DNA of 64,000 nt from the NCBI RefSeq assembly GCF_001877785.1, contig NZ_MINN01000150.1:1-64000 (forward strand), written 5' to 3'. Position numbers and translations under genes: made by a program. This DNA comes from Rossellomorea aquimaris (GTDB lineage: Bacteria > Bacillota > Bacilli > Bacillales > Bacillaceae_B). Position 1 is the first letter of the stretch. Every line of letters begins with the position of its first letter. Of the stretch, positions 17,754 through 27,308 are shown piece after piece. The notes beneath the pieces were generated by a model. It was given only the letters and a program-made list of their open reading frames with translations. It made no database searches and was not told the origin of the DNA.

Positions 17754-19259
17754 TTATTTTTCCAACGGCTGGAATCGTTCCACAAGCAGTGCAAGTGTGC
17801 GCGCCATGACGCCTGTTGCACCGGAAGGGCCAAGATCATACTGGCTCTTGGTGGTTGCGGTTCCCGCGATGTCGAGGTGCACCCATGGAAGCCCTTCGGC
17901 AAACTCGCCTACGAAGGCACCACCCATGATGGCATGTCCTGCACGGCCCGGTGAATTATTGAGATCTGCAATTTTGCTGCTTCGCACACGTTTTTTATCA
18001 TATTCCGTGTAAGGAAGCTGCCAGATGAATTCACCTGATTCGCTCGACGCTTCAAGCACCTGCTCGAAGAATGCTTCATTATTAGTCAGCGCACCAGTTT
18101 TATCCTCACCCAGGGCGACGATGACTCCGCCGGTGAGCGTAGCGACATCCACGAGGTAATTCGCTCCGTGATGTTTTGCATACGTCATACCGTCTGCAAG
18201 CGCAAGGCGGCCTTCCGCATCCGTGTTCAGCACCTCGATCGTTTTCCCGCTCATCGCCGTGATGACGTCATCCGGCTTGAAAGCGGAGCCGCTGACCATG
18301 TTGTCTGTTGATGGAATCACGGCTACCACATTCTGCTCAGGCTTTGTTTCACCGATGATTTCCATCGCTCCGAGGACTGCAGCTGCGCCTCCCATATCCG
18401 TTTTCATGCCGACAATGCCGTCCTTCGGCTTGATGGAGTAGCCGCCGGTATCGAAGGTAATCCCTTTTCCGACTAATCCGATGACGTCTTTCCACTCATC
18501 TTTTCCGCTGTATTTCAATACAATCATCTTAGGCGGTTCAACCGATCCCTGATTGACAGCGAGCAGTGCGCCCATTCCGAGGTTTTCCATTTCTTCTTTA
18601 TCAAGTATTTCCGCCTCGAAATCATAGCGCTCTGCAAGCTCCAGTGCGTATTCTGCCATCTTAGTGGATGTAAGCAGATTTCCAGGTGTATTCACAAGCG
18701 TACGTGCTGAATTGACTCCTCTTCCGAAAGCCGCTCCCACTCCAAGCGCCGTTTTGACTTCTTTTTCGTCTTCAACTGTCATGAATTCAATGCTGTCTAC
18801 ATAAATTTCAGGTTCATTTGATTTTTGCTTGTAGCCTTCAAATTGATATGTAGACATCGTGAATGCTTCTGTGAAAGCATGTGCCGCATCTTCTGCAGGC
18901 AGTTCTTCCGATGAAAAAGTATCAAGCGCCACTGAAAATGAGGACACTTTCATTTCTTTCAGTGCTTTCGAGGCCACACCCATCGCCTCTTTCAGTAAAT
19001 CGAATGTCAGTTCCTTCTGTTTGCCGAGTCCGACGAACAGGATCCGTTTGCTGCCGATTTTCCCGAATGTATGTATTTTTGATAGTTTCTTAGGTTTGGA
19101 TGATATATCCCCATCCTTCACCAGTGAAGTAAGATACCCTTCAAACGCGTGGTCAAGTTCTTTAAGCTCGCCGTCAAATTGCGGCTGATGATAAACACCG
19201 ACCACCAGGCATTCTTTATCTGCTTCTGTTATGTTTTTCTGATTGATTGTAAAATTCAT
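17754..19259 (-). CDS. pepA: Leucyl aminopeptidase (M17 family)
   Basis: The 501-aa cytosolic enzyme removes N-terminal residues, preferably Leu, using two metal ions. The C-terminal catalytic domain shows [17 protein letters not shown] (metal-binding Asp and catalytic Lys), [14 protein letters not shown] and the family signature [12 protein letters not shown]. It corresponds to yuiE of B. subtilis. GGAGGTG lies nine bases before the ATG at 19259; the frame extends upstream without a binding site. Confidence 0.95.
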   Translation of the reverse strand: MNFTINQKNITEADKECLVVGVYHQPQFDGELKELDHAFEGYLTSLVKDGDISSKPKKLSKIHTFGKIGSKRILFVGLGKQKELTFDLLKEAMGVASKALKEMKVSSFSVALDTFSSEELPAEDAAHAFTEAFTMSTYQFEGYKQKSNEPEIYVDSIEFMTVEDEKEVKTALGVGAAFGRGVNSARTLVNTPGNLLTSTKMAEYALELAERYDFEAEILDKEEMENLGMGALLAVNQGSVEPPKMIVLKYSGKDEWKDVIGLVGKGITFDTGGYSIKPKDGIVGMKTDMGGAAAVLGAMEIIGETKPEQNVVAVIPSTDNMVSGSAFKPDDVITAMSGKTIEVLNTDAEGRLALADGMTYAKHHGANYLVDVATLTGGVIVALGEDKTGALTNNEAFFEQVLEASSESGEFIWQLPYTEYDKKRVRSSKIADLNNSPGRAGHAIMGGAFVGEFAEGLPWVHLDIAGTATTKSQYDLGPSGATGVMARTLALLVERFQPLEK

Positions 19260-19419
19260 TTCCCCTGACACCTCCATTTCCCATTATACCGGAGATGTCA
19301 GCTGATTTCGACATGGGGGCATCGGCTCTGTGCAAGTTAGTTCTGAATTCATTCGGGTATGATATAATAAGAACATTATTTTATTTTCAGACTTTTAAAA
19401 AAAGATGGCAGGTGACAGC

Positions 19420-19899
19420 ATGGAAGTATTCTTGAATTTTCCTTTGTGGGCCTCTTTATTTGCAATCTTCTTTGCACAGTTCGTGAAGGTGCCCATACAA
19501 TTTATTGCAACGAGGGAATTGAACTGGTCATTAATCACTTCTACAGGCGGAATGCCGAGCTCCCACTCTGCCGCAGTGACGGCTTTATCGACAGGCGTTG
19601 CACTTGAAACCGGTCTTTCCTCCCCTATTTTTGCCGTGGCGGCGATCTTTGCCATCATTACGATGTTTGATGCCACAGGGGTAAGAAGGCAGGCGGGGGA
19701 ACAAGCCATCGTGTTGAACCGGCTGACGGTAGACTTCCAGCGATTCATGACCGAAGCCAAAGGCTGGCAGAATAAACCCGAGCAGGAAAAAAGGAAAGAG
19801 TTAAAGGAACTGCTTGGACACAAACCGATCGAAGTCTTTTTCGGCGGGCTTTCAGGAATCGTCCTGACCATTATTCTGCACTATTTATTATTTATGTAG
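19420..19899 (+). CDS. yuiD: YuiD, divergent PAP2-family membrane protein
   Basis: The 159-aa protein has about four membrane helices. It carries STGGMPSSHSAAVTALSTG near residues 41-60, the core of the PAP2/acid phosphatase-VanPERase family, with MFDATGVRRQAGEQA following. The family may dephosphorylate lipid phosphates, but its substrate is unknown. AGGTGA precedes the ATG at 19420; an upstream ATG at 19405 has no site and would add five residues. Confidence 0.88.
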   Translation: MEVFLNFPLWASLFAIFFAQFVKVPIQFIATRELNWSLITSTGGMPSSHSAAVTALSTGVALETGLSSPIFAVAAIFAIITMFDATGVRRQAGEQAIVLNRLTVDFQRFMTEAKGWQNKPEQEKRKELKELLGHKPIEVFFGGLSGIVLTIILHYLLFM

Positions 19900-19909
19900 G
19901 AGTGATTCG

Positions 19910-20701
19910 GTGAGGCTTGTCTCTATTTGCCCCAGCAATACTGAAATCATTGATTATCTCGGCCTTACATCCAATCTGGTCGGGGTGGACGATTTTTCCG
20001 ATTATCCAGAGGAGGTCCGGTCGCTTCCCAGGCTCGGACCCGACCTGTCCATCGATATGGATAAGCTCGAGTCACTGCAGCCGGATCTTGTCTTATCCTC
20101 GCTGAGCGTACCCGGCATGGAAAAGAATATCGAAGAATTGGGTAGACGGGAAATCCCCCACATCACACTGAATCCCCAAAGCTTCAATGATATCGCGGGG
20201 GACCTATTAACGGTCGGGAAAGCATGCGGAATAGAAGAAACCGCGGTGAATAGGCATCACATGTTCTTACATACGGTTGAAGAACTGAAGCGGTTGAGCA
20301 GGACCATCGGCCGTACTCCGACCCTATACTGGGAATGGTGGCCAAAGCCCGTCTTCACCCCGGGTAAGATCAATTGGCTTTCAGAACTGAGTGAAATGGC
20401 AGGCGCAAAGAACTGTTTCCGGGATGTCAACCTTGCCAGTGTCCAGACTGACTGGGAAGATGTCAGAAAGAGAGACCCAGACTATATCTGCCTTGCCTGG
20501 GTAGGTGTTCAGCAGAAACGGGTGAACCCCGGAATTGTAAAGAAGCGCCCCGGCTGGGACACAATGAAGGCCGTACAGGGAAATAGGATCCTTGTCCTCG
20601 AAGAAGCACTCTACTGCAGGCCGTCCCCGCTTCTTTTAAAAGGTGCCGTTCAGCTGGCGAAGGAGCTCCACCCTGAAGTATACGAAGGATTGGATATTTA
20701 A
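19910..20701 (+). CDS. Cytosolic cobalamin/siderophore-binding-like protein without signal peptide
   Basis: The 263-aa protein belongs to the BtuF/FecB-type substrate-binding fold. It begins MRLVSICPSNTEIIDYLG, contains DLVLSSLSVPGM near residue 65, and ends each lobe as expected. It has no signal peptide or lipobox, and no permease or ATPase gene is near, so it cannot act as a standard ABC import receptor. Similar stand-alone proteins are usually annotated cobalamin-binding protein. The start is GTG at 19910 after AGGAG, 11 bases past yuiD, suggesting co-transcription. Confidence 0.75.
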   Translation: MRLVSICPSNTEIIDYLGLTSNLVGVDDFSDYPEEVRSLPRLGPDLSIDMDKLESLQPDLVLSSLSVPGMEKNIEELGRREIPHITLNPQSFNDIAGDLLTVGKACGIEETAVNRHHMFLHTVEELKRLSRTIGRTPTLYWEWWPKPVFTPGKINWLSELSEMAGAKNCFRDVNLASVQTDWEDVRKRDPDYICLAWVGVQQKRVNPGIVKKRPGWDTMKAVQGNRILVLEEALYCRPSPLLLKGAVQLAKELHPEVYEGLDI

Positions 20702-20710
20702 ATGCGACAT

Positions 20711-20755
20711 AAGAAAAGCTCGTACTCAGACTGTACTGAATACGAGCTTTTTGTC
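20711..20755. terminator. Bidirectional terminator between the BtuF-like gene and yuiC
   Basis: An 11-bp stem (AAAAGCTCGTA, 20714-20724, with 20741-20751) is followed by TTT. On the minus strand it begins directly at the yuiC stop codon. Confidence 0.85.
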
Positions 20756-21455
20756 ATTCCTTTGTTGATAATATCTGCTGTCTGAACACCTGCATGGACT
20801 CGTTGCTGTTCAGCTTCACCAATTCCTCTTCTGTCAGTTTTCCTGACCCCACTTGAACGAGATAAACATCAAGGGTTTGTTTTCCCCATTCGTTATAGAC
20901 CTGTTCAACGGTATCGTAGTATAAGTCAAGCCTGTTCCCTTTAATTGCGCTGCCTGTATCAGCCACGACCCCGTATCCATAGTTAGGGATGAAAAGAATC
21001 GTCCCGATCGGATAGACGGATGTATCTGCCGCAATCGTAGAATAGAGGTCCCGTTTCACTTTTACGCCTGAATATGTAATTCCGTAACCTGGGTGCCCCG
21101 GATTTTTCCCTGTGGATTCGACTCCGGCTGTATAGCCGGTTGCCACAACCCGGTTACTCGGATACTGATCCCAGTTGACCGAATTTTCGAGCGTCGGAGC
21201 TTTCCCTTCAACAGGTTTTGATGAAATCAACGTTTTTACTCCGGTAAGTCTCTTCAAAAATTTAAAAGACAATGATATATGATTGGTTTTATGATCTTCC
21301 GTATAACGTTCTGACTGATGCGCGCGATTGTCATTCAGCCAGGACTTAAACGTCTGGGCTTCCACCCCCGATACCGCTTGAAAGGTGGTGCCTAATGCCA
21401 GCAAAAATAAACTGGTCATGATGATTCGTTTCGTCCATATACTTACCAAATTCAT
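20754..21455 (-). CDS. yuiC: YuiC, secreted 3D-domain protein
   Basis: The 233-aa protein has an N-terminal membrane or signal segment ([20 protein letters not shown], residues 11-30). The C-terminal 3D domain runs from about residue 100 ([20 protein letters not shown]) through [21 protein letters not shown], whose three Asp residues define the fold. The fold is shared with MltA-type lytic enzymes and with stationary-phase survival proteins, so a cell-wall role is likely. GAGGAG precedes the ATG. Confidence 0.88.
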   Translation of the reverse strand: MNLVSIWTKRIIMTSLFLLALGTTFQAVSGVEAQTFKSWLNDNRAHQSERYTEDHKTNHISLSFKFLKRLTGVKTLISSKPVEGKAPTLENSVNWDQYPSNRVVATGYTAGVESTGKNPGHPGYGITYSGVKVKRDLYSTIAADTSVYPIGTILFIPNYGYGVVADTGSAIKGNRLDLYYDTVEQVYNEWGKQTLDVYLVQVGSGKLTEEELVKLNSNESMQVFRQQILSTKE

Positions 21456-21653
21456 GAATTCACTCCTCTCACCCTTATTCCTTCCCCAAGGGTTTGGGAA
21501 TTATTCATAAATTGATAAAAAAATCGAATAGTTTCATTTTTTGGAAAATAATAGATTGTGATAATTCCTCGGAAAAAGGAATTTAGGCTTGCTTCTGAGA
21601 GATGCAAATAAAAAACCGTTCAACCCGATATCTTACGGTTAAACGGCAGAAAA

Positions 21654-21971
21654 TTAAAACATTCTGTATCCTTTTGCTCTCAAAATCCGCATCACAATCC
21701 CTGATAGAATCGCTCCTGTCAGGCCGCTGCCCAAAATCAGAAGATCAGCCAGGGCTAAACTGCTCAGTTTGGTTCCCAATTCCGACAATGACTCACCCGC
21801 ATTCCGGAAATATTCTATAAAGCGGACATCATCTACTATAAAAATGACAACAAGCGGATAGATGACCGCCATGATCCAAGTCATTCGCAATAACATATTC
21901 AGCAAGAATCCGATTCCAAAAAACAGAACCAGGAACAGAAGCATCGAAATGATCATTACATGTATAGGCAT
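21654..21971 (-). CDS. yuiB: YuiB, small integral membrane protein
   Basis: The 105-aa hydrophobic protein has three membrane segments: residues 5-25, 30-47 and 80-98. It matches YuiB by composition and position between yuiA and yuiC. GGAGGTG lies about 11 bases before the first ATG, slightly far; the internal ATG at residue 6 is a possible alternative. Function unknown. Confidence 0.75.
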   Translation of the reverse strand: MPIHVMIISMLLFLVLFFGIGFLLNMLLRMTWIMAVIYPLVVIFIVDDVRFIEYFRNAGESLSELGTKLSSLALADLLILGSGLTGAILSGIVMRILRAKGYRMF

Positions 21972-22053
21972 ATACAGTCTGCACCTCCATAAACACTAAA
22001 GCTTAGTGTACTCAATGTTTATGAAAGCGTCAATCTTTTGGAAGACGTATTCA

Positions 22054-22258
22054 CAAAATCAACAAAAATAGAAATGCGGAGGCGGCTCGTTCAGCCCCGA
22101 CAAGCATAAGATAAATGGGCCGGGAAGGCGCTTTTTGCCTTCTTGGACCATTTATCTTATGACCTCGAGGGGCTAGCCGCCGCAGCTGGACAAGTCTCAT
22201 ATAAGCTACTCTTCCCGCAGGAGTCTTCGTCTTGCACTCCAATCAACCGCTGGAGAGA
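22054..22258 (-). repeat. Modular hairpin repeat R2 (left arm plus inner cassette, right arm missing)
   Basis: On the minus strand it begins CCAGCGGTTGATTGGAGTGC, includes GACTCCTGCGGG and GAGACTTGTCCAGCTGCGG, and ends with the cassette's closing stem (GAGCCGCCTCCGC). The outer right arm seen in R1, R3 and R4 is absent. It lies between yuiB and yuiA; no gene is seen in this gap. Confidence 0.8.
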
Positions 22259-22280
22259 ACCTCCATACACCTATAAAACT

Positions 22281-22335
22281 AAACAAAAACCCGAACAGAT
22301 TTGCCTGCTCTAAGACAAATTTGTTCGGGTTTATT
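22281..22335 (-). terminator. Terminator of yuiA
   Basis: A long stem (AAACCCGAACA with TGTTCGGGTTT plus an inner ATTTG/CAAAT) is followed on the minus strand by TTTTGTTT. Confidence 0.85.
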
Positions 22336-22384
22336 TAGACTAAAACACTTTTGTTCCAGCCTCTTTTTAACATAATCGTAAGTT

Positions 22385-22510
22385 CTATTTCTGTTTCCCG
22401 CTGCCACCGCAGCAAGGGCAAGTCTCAGAACCACCCAACACTAACTGAAAGTATCCTTTTCCTGAACAGTATAGACAAAATTTTGTTTTCGTACTTGCAG
22501 TAGCTCTCAT
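22385..22510 (-). CDS. yuiA: YuiA, 41-aa zinc-ribbon mini-protein
   Basis: The product MRATASTKTKFCLYCSGKGY... carries two paired cysteine motifs, CLYCSGKG near residues 12-19 and CPCCGGSG near residues 31-38. This is a DnaJ-type zinc-ribbon pattern, so it should bind one zinc ion. AAAGGAGAGGG lies just upstream of the ATG and a strong terminator follows. It has the same order as B. subtilis yuiA-yuiB-yuiC. Function unknown. Confidence 0.85.
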   Translation of the reverse strand: MRATASTKTKFCLYCSGKGYFQLVLGGSETCPCCGGSGKQK

Positions 22511-22773
22511 GATTCCCTCTCCTTTGGGTTTGTTTTTTTAATTTTCTGATAATATACCATCTATCCTCTACAATGAAAAGGGACATATTAGAGGATGTAC
22601 CTCTAAGAAAGCGAATACATTGCTTGTTATCTTTTATTATCTCTCTTTTTCATATAATTTACTGAATTTTTAAATAAATTATAATAACGCGAATGCTTGC
22701 CTGAATGTTAAGTCTTTCCCCGCAGTCCAATCCCTTCTTTATCCATTTCATTTTACATTTTTCTTGTTTGTTA

Positions 22774-22800
22774 TATACTTGTATTAGAAATACATGTATA
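22774..22800 (+). promoter_or_regulatory. Dyad operator candidate before the PAS-STAS gene
   Basis: TATACTTGTAT and ATACATGTATA form an inverted repeat (10 of 11 matches) around a 5-base spacer. It ends 30 bases before the ATG. The remaining gap (22511-22773) holds no recognisable gene. Confidence 0.45.
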
Positions 22801-22829
22801 AATCGCATAAACAAGGTGGAGTACCAAAA

Positions 22830-23594
22830 ATGAACAGTTCCATTCCTATCAATATTACAAGTACCGATGCCTTAAACAGCATCGGAGAAAATATTATTAT
22901 CGCCGACAAGGATTATAACGTCACATGGATGAATGCAACAGCAGTCAAGTCCATGACAGCCATTGCCCCGCTATTCGGCCTGGAGGGGGCTGAACAAATC
23001 ATCGGGATGAATATGGACGAGTTTCACAGGATGCCGCAGTATCAGCGCAGGATCATGTCAGGACTTCAAGAAGCACATCGGGCAAGGATCAATATCAGGA
23101 ATAAGTTCGCTGCAGATATTGTCATCAGTCCCATCACGAGTGCAGCCCATTCAGGTCAAGTAGAGGGCTATATGGTCATGCTTATGGACGTTACCTCCAA
23201 GGCTGAAGAGGAAAAGAAAAGAGAGAGTATGATTGCGGAGCTGTCGGTGCCCATTTTGCATATTTGGGAAAAGACGATCGCGCTGCCGCTCAAAGGAGAA
23301 CTGGACCATGAACGGGGAGAAAAGGTGATCAGCACGGTACTTGAGGAGTGTGTCTCAGGCGGCACCGAATACGTCATGATCAGCCTCAGCGGAATCAACA
23401 GGTTTGATGACAGCATCAGACAAAATCTCCAAAACCTATATGACTGCCTGAAGTTGATCGGGGTCGAATGCATCATCGTCGGGATTACCCCCGAAGTTGC
23501 CATCCGGATCGGTGAGTTTAAAGGAATTGTTACGTTCAGTCATTCAAATGTCGGACTCAAATATATCATGTCTAAATTGGACAGCGAAATCTAA
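22830..23594 (+). CDS. PAS-STAS protein, RsbR-type stressosome component
   Basis: The 254-aa cytosolic protein has an N-terminal PAS domain (about residues 15-125; GENIIIADKDYNVTWMNATA). A short charged linker (KAEEEKKRES) leads to a C-terminal STAS domain (about residues 140-250; ILHIWEKTIALPLKGELD, then YVMISLSGINRFDDSIRQNL). RsbR/YtvA-like proteins of this architecture form the stressosome that controls sigma-B. It lacks the LOV cysteine motif of YtvA, so light sensing is unlikely. Its ligand is unknown. AAGGTGGAG precedes the ATG at 22830. Confidence 0.82.
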   Translation: MNSSIPINITSTDALNSIGENIIIADKDYNVTWMNATAVKSMTAIAPLFGLEGAEQIIGMNMDEFHRMPQYQRRIMSGLQEAHRARINIRNKFAADIVISPITSAAHSGQVEGYMVMLMDVTSKAEEEKKRESMIAELSVPILHIWEKTIALPLKGELDHERGEKVISTVLEECVSGGTEYVMISLSGINRFDDSIRQNLQNLYDCLKLIGVECIIVGITPEVAIRIGEFKGIVTFSHSNVGLKYIMSKLDSEI

Positions 23595-23596
23595 TA

Positions 23597-23639
23597 GAAA
23601 AGGTGATGGAAGCACCAAAATGCCTCCATCACCTTTTTA
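23597..23639. terminator. Bidirectional terminator between the PAS-STAS and Nudix genes
   Basis: A 12-bp stem (AAAGGTGATGGA with TCCATCACCTTT) around a 14-base loop is followed by TTT and overlaps the convergent Nudix 3' end. Confidence 0.88.
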
Positions 23640-24119
23640 CATAAACAATTTATAACTTGTATACCCAAACTGTTCGCCGGGGTCCAATCCTTCTATGGCC
23701 TGGTGACGCTGCAGTAAGTCACCCTGTTTCAACATCTCATGAATCATCACGGAGGTTTTCCCATCAATCATCAAGGCATTGGGTGATTTCCACTGCACAT
23801 CGAACAATTCATTTTTTTCTATTTTTATTTGATCGGTTTCGACATGATTTAAATGAAAGATAATCATATTATCACTGATTTCATTGCCGATTACCCCCGT
23901 ACGCACCCCGATGATGCCATTCACGGTTGTTGTGAGCCCCGTCTCCTCCCTAACCTCGCGGATGACGGCTTCATCCACTGTTTCACCTTCATTGACGAAC
24001 CCCGCCGGTAATGACCACATGCCTTTCAATCCGCCGTATCTCTTATTAACTACAAGCCAATTTCCTTCTTTATCTATAACAAGTCCGGCAACAGCCAGCC
24101 ATACTTTTCCCCTTTTCAA
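23637..24119 (-). CDS. Nudix hydrolase, 160 aa
   Basis: The complete Nudix box is present: G-F-V-N-E-G-E-T-(V-D-E-A)-V-I-R-E-V-R-E-E-T-G near residues 41-62, which binds Mg2+ and cleaves nucleoside diphosphate-X compounds. The substrate cannot be deduced. It starts at TTG (24119), with GAGGAGGAG six bases upstream. It lies downstream of yumB on the same strand, separated by a terminator and array C. Confidence 0.88.
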   Translation of the reverse strand: MKRGKVWLAVAGLVIDKEGNWLVVNKRYGGLKGMWSLPAGFVNEGETVDEAVIREVREETGLTTTVNGIIGVRTGVIGNEISDNMIIFHLNHVETDQIKIEKNELFDVQWKSPNALMIDGKTSVMIHEMLKQGDLLQRHQAIEGLDPGEQFGYTSYKLFM

Positions 24120-24235
24120 TCTGCTCCTCCTCTTCTTGTCGTTTTCTCTTTCCTTTAAGGTACTACAGGATGGGAAGATAGGAAAGGCATGTGTGGATTT
24201 TCAGGAAGGAAGGTCTATATAATAATGCCCAGTGA

Positions 24236-24267
24236 GCCTGGCTCATAATGCCTATTTTGAGCCAGGC
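24236..24267. other. Isolated perfect hairpin upstream of the Nudix gene
   Basis: GCCTGGCTCA and TGAGCCAGGC form a 10-bp perfect stem with a 12-base loop. No T run follows on either side, so it is not an ordinary terminator. Similar GCCTGGCTCA and GCCTGGCAC words recur near 28820-28850. Confidence 0.4.
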
Positions 24268-24330
24268 CCGGCTTTGAGGGTTTGGTTTCAATGCAGCTGA
24301 AAGGAAGGCTCTTTGGAAGATATGCGGAAT

Positions 24331-24465
24331 TTATCGATTTTCAAAGGATTGTCGGTAACATAAATGAATTTGTTGATAAACTCGAATTTTTGTTGATAAA
24401 AGTGAATTTTCGTTGGTAAATCCTCATTTTGGTTGATAACCATTCAAAAAACGTTGATAAACTAG
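24331..24465. repeat. Phased 20-bp repeat array C (core TTGATAAA)
   Basis: TTGATAA or a one-base variant occurs at 24372, 24392, 24412, 24432 and 24453, with a weaker copy (TCGGTAACA) at 24352; spacing is 20,20,20,20,21. A typical unit reads TTGATAAACTCGAATTTTTG. It lies between the yumB terminator and the Nudix promoter region. Confidence 0.8.
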
Positions 24466-24483
24466 CCTCGTAACAAAGAAACT

Positions 24484-24516
24484 AAAAAAAGCAGAGTGGG
24501 ATCCACTCTGCTTTTA
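24484..24516 (-). terminator. Terminator of yumB
   Basis: A 12-bp self-complementary stem centred on GGATCC (AGCAGAGTGG / CCACTCTGCT) is followed on the minus strand by TTTTTTT. Confidence 0.88.
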
Positions 24517-24527
24517 CTCACTTCATA

Positions 24528-25754
24528 TTAAAAGAACTTGAATTTACCTTTTTTGAATACAAGTGAAGGTCCGCCAACCATGTATAATGCACGGTTGTCT
24601 ACTACTTTCTTCATGAATGACGCTTTCGTACCAGTAAGTTTTTTTCCGTAAACGACACCGATTGCGTCGTTTTCACCAAGTGAACATACTGTACCTTTGA
24701 TATCTGGAGTGAATTCTTCCAGATCATCTTTTCCATGAAGAAGAGCTGCGATATTGCGAGCACATACTTCGCCTTGCTGCATCGCAATCTGGGCAGTCGG
24801 AGGATATGGACGTTCAGTTTCCTCGTTGATCATCAATGAACAGTCCCCGATGATGAAGATGTTATCATGTCCAGGCACACGAAGATCCCTGTTGATCTTG
24901 ACGCGGGCACGCATGTTTTCAATGCCTGCTTTTTCAATGACACGGTTACCGCGGACACCTGCTGCCCATACGATTGTTCCGGCTTTGATTTCTTCCACTT
25001 CATCTTCACTCTTTGCAATGAGGACGCTGCCTGCTTTTGCTTCTTTAAGCGGTGTTCCGATATGGAATTCCACGCCTTTTTTCTCAAGTGTGGCACGTGC
25101 ATATTTCACAAGTTCCGGATCGAAGCCAGGCAGGATCATAGGAGCTGCCTCCACGCATACGATACGTACTTTGGAACGGTCGATATCATATTCTTTGCAA
25201 AGTTCAGGAACACGGTTACCGAGTTCACCTAGGAATTCGATACCAGTGAAGCCTGCGCCGCCCACTACGATTGTCAGGCGTTCGTCTTTAGGCACTTCCT
25301 CATTCTTATACGTAGCAAATTGAAGTTCAATATGCTCACGGATCTGACGGGCAGAGTTGACGTTAGAAATCATGAAAGCATGCTCATGCAAACCCTGGAT
25401 GCCGAACGTTTCGGATTCTGCACCAAGTGCAATGACCAGGTAATCGAATTCGACTTCCCCTTGGCTTGTAATGACTTTCTTTTCTTCAACTTTAATGTCA
25501 TCGACAGTTGTCTGTAAGAAGTTCACTTTGCTTGTATTCACAACGTCCTTGACGTCATAGCGTACACGGTCATGATGAAGAGTCCCTGCAGAAGCTTCAT
25601 GCAGCCATGTTGTTTCATAGTGGTAGTCATTTTTATTAATAAGGATGACTTCCGCTTCGTTCGTACCCAATTGCTTCTGAAGACGAGTTACTGTCATAAG
25701 CCCGCCGTAACCTGCACCTAAAACAACGATTCTTGGCTTTCTCAACTGAATCAC
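24528..25754 (-). CDS. yumB: Type II NADH dehydrogenase (NDH-2), YumB
   Basis: The protein of about 408 aa oxidises NADH at the inner face of the membrane and reduces menaquinone without pumping protons. Motifs: FAD-binding [16 protein letters not shown] near the N-terminus, NAD-binding [16 protein letters not shown] mid-protein, and IFIIGDCSL near residue 295. The start is not certain: AAGG is followed by GTG (five bases), ATT (eight) and TTG (fourteen). I chose GTG at 25754. A Rex-box candidate lies 185 bases upstream. In B. subtilis yumB neighbours yumC, as here. Confidence 0.9.
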   Translation of the reverse strand: MIQLRKPRIVVLGAGYGGLMTVTRLQKQLGTNEAEVILINKNDYHYETTWLHEASAGTLHHDRVRYDVKDVVNTSKVNFLQTTVDDIKVEEKKVITSQGEVEFDYLVIALGAESETFGIQGLHEHAFMISNVNSARQIREHIELQFATYKNEEVPKDERLTIVVGGAGFTGIEFLGELGNRVPELCKEYDIDRSKVRIVCVEAAPMILPGFDPELVKYARATLEKKGVEFHIGTPLKEAKAGSVLIAKSEDEVEEIKAGTIVWAAGVRGNRVIEKAGIENMRARVKINRDLRVPGHDNIFIIGDCSLMINEETERPYPPTAQIAMQQGEVCARNIAALLHGKDDLEEFTPDIKGTVCSLGENDAIGVVYGKKLTGTKASFMKKVVDNRALYMVGGPSLVFKKGKFKFF

Positions 25755-25938
25755 ATCCACCTTTTTGATTGTATTTGCGTCGGATACTCTTAGAGTCCTC
25801 CACATCAGTCTTTTTTATCCCGTCAATCTGCTGCTACTATCTCTTTCCCCTTTTGAAGGAACCAAAACAAATGGAGCGGGATTTTTCTGTAGAACAGAAA
25901 GTGATTAATAAAGAATAAAATAAAAACAAAAAATAAGT

Positions 25939-25956
25939 TTGTGACATTCTTCACGT
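25939..25956. promoter_or_regulatory. Candidate Rex operator upstream of yumB
   Basis: TTGTGACATTCTTCACGT matches the Rex consensus TTGTGAA-N4-TTCACAA at 11 of 14 arm positions. Rex senses the NADH/NAD+ ratio and represses an NDH-2 gene in B. subtilis, so the context fits. The rest of the 440-base gap between divergent yumB and yumC holds no gene; a TTCTGT-AGA-ACAGAA hairpin lies at about 25888-25902. Confidence 0.5.
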
Positions 25957-26197
25957 ACTATTCCAGAACGCAAAAATTGTCATAAATTCTTAACAATATG
26001 CCTACATTACATAATATTCTTTTTACCTCATCTTTTCAAGGTATTACGGATAAATAATCATTCTTGGGAAAATTGCGACAATACCTCCACCGTTAATAAC
26101 TGAACATTCCAAAAAACAATCTAAATTTTGGGAAGGATTGAACCCTCTATGATAGAATAAAGTTATTGAGAAGGAACTTAATTTGGGAGGGATCTAC

Positions 26198-27196
26198 TTG
26201 AAGGAAGACCAAAAGGTTTACGATATTACGATCATAGGAGGAGGCCCGACAGGGTTATTCACTGCTTTCTATGGCGGGATGAGAAAAGCTTCAGTAAAGA
26301 TCATCGAAAGTCTGCCGCAATTAGGCGGTCAGCTATCCACCCTTTATCCCGAAAAATACATATATGACGTGGCCGGTTTCCCCAAGGTGAAGGCTCAGGA
26401 CCTTGTAAACAACCTCAAGGAACAGATGGCCAAGTTCGAAACCACGATCTGCCTTGAGCAGGCAGTTGAAGGAGTGGAAAAACAGGGAGACGGCTGTTTC
26501 AAGCTCTCTACTGATAAAGAAGTTCACTATTCAAAGACGATTATCATCACGGCCGGGAACGGTGCATTTCAGCCGAGACGCCTTGAGCTGGAAAATGCCA
26601 TTCAATATGAAGGAAAGAATCTTCACTATTTTGTCGACAATATGGAACAATTCAAAGGAAAGAAAGTCGCAATCTGCGGCGGCGGTGATTCTGCGGTCGA
26701 CTGGGCGCTCATGCTTGAACCGATTGCAGAAAAGGTCTATCTCATCCACAGAAGGGATAAATTCCGCGCCCATGAACACAGTGTGGAGAATTTGCACAAT
26801 TCATCAGTCGAACTCAAAACTCCGTACGTACCAGCTGAAATCGTCGAGGACGAATCAAGAATCCATCAGCTGATCCTTGAAGAAGTCCGCGGGGATGAAA
26901 AGGAAATTCTGGATATCGACGAGCTGATTGTCAACTTCGGATTCGTTTCTTCTCTTGGCCCCATCAAAGACTGGGGGCTCGAAATCGAGAAAAACTCCAT
27001 CGTCGTCAATTCCCGTATGGAAACGAACATAGAAGGCATATATGCAGCCGGGGATATCTCGACGTATGACGGAAAAGTAAAACTGATTGCCAGCGGCTTC
27101 GGTGAAGCCCCTACCGCCGTCAACAACGCAAAAGCCTACATGGATCCAAAAGCACGGGTCCAGCCGATGCACAGTACATCGATGTTTACGGATTGA
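26198..27196 (+). CDS. yumC: Ferredoxin/flavodoxin-NADP+ reductase, thioredoxin-reductase-like (YumC)
   Basis: The 332-aa FAD enzyme passes electrons between NADPH and ferredoxin or flavodoxin. It contains [20 protein letters not shown] (FAD site), [17 protein letters not shown] (NADPH site) and [14 protein letters not shown] (FAD C-terminal motif). The CxxC disulfide of thioredoxin reductase is absent, as expected for this branch. It starts at TTG (26198) after GGGAGGG, seven bases upstream. YumC is essential in B. subtilis. Confidence 0.93.
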   Translation: MKEDQKVYDITIIGGGPTGLFTAFYGGMRKASVKIIESLPQLGGQLSTLYPEKYIYDVAGFPKVKAQDLVNNLKEQMAKFETTICLEQAVEGVEKQGDGCFKLSTDKEVHYSKTIIITAGNGAFQPRRLELENAIQYEGKNLHYFVDNMEQFKGKKVAICGGGDSAVDWALMLEPIAEKVYLIHRRDKFRAHEHSVENLHNSSVELKTPYVPAEIVEDESRIHQLILEEVRGDEKEILDIDELIVNFGFVSSLGPIKDWGLEIEKNSIVVNSRMETNIEGIYAAGDISTYDGKVKLIASGFGEAPTAVNNAKAYMDPKARVQPMHSTSMFTD

Positions 27197-27233
27197 TCAG
27201 AAAGAAAGAATTTAGGATAGATTACTTTAGTAA

Positions 27234-27275
27234 AGTAAAACCCGAACTATTTCAAATTAGTTCGGGTTTTTATAG
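27234..27275 (+). terminator. Terminator of yumC
   Basis: A perfect 13-bp stem (AAAACCCGAACTA, 27237-27249, with 27258-27270) is followed by TTAT. Confidence 0.88.
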
Positions 27276-27308
27276 TTTTTTACAAACAAACCTTTAGTTA
27301 TTTAGCTC

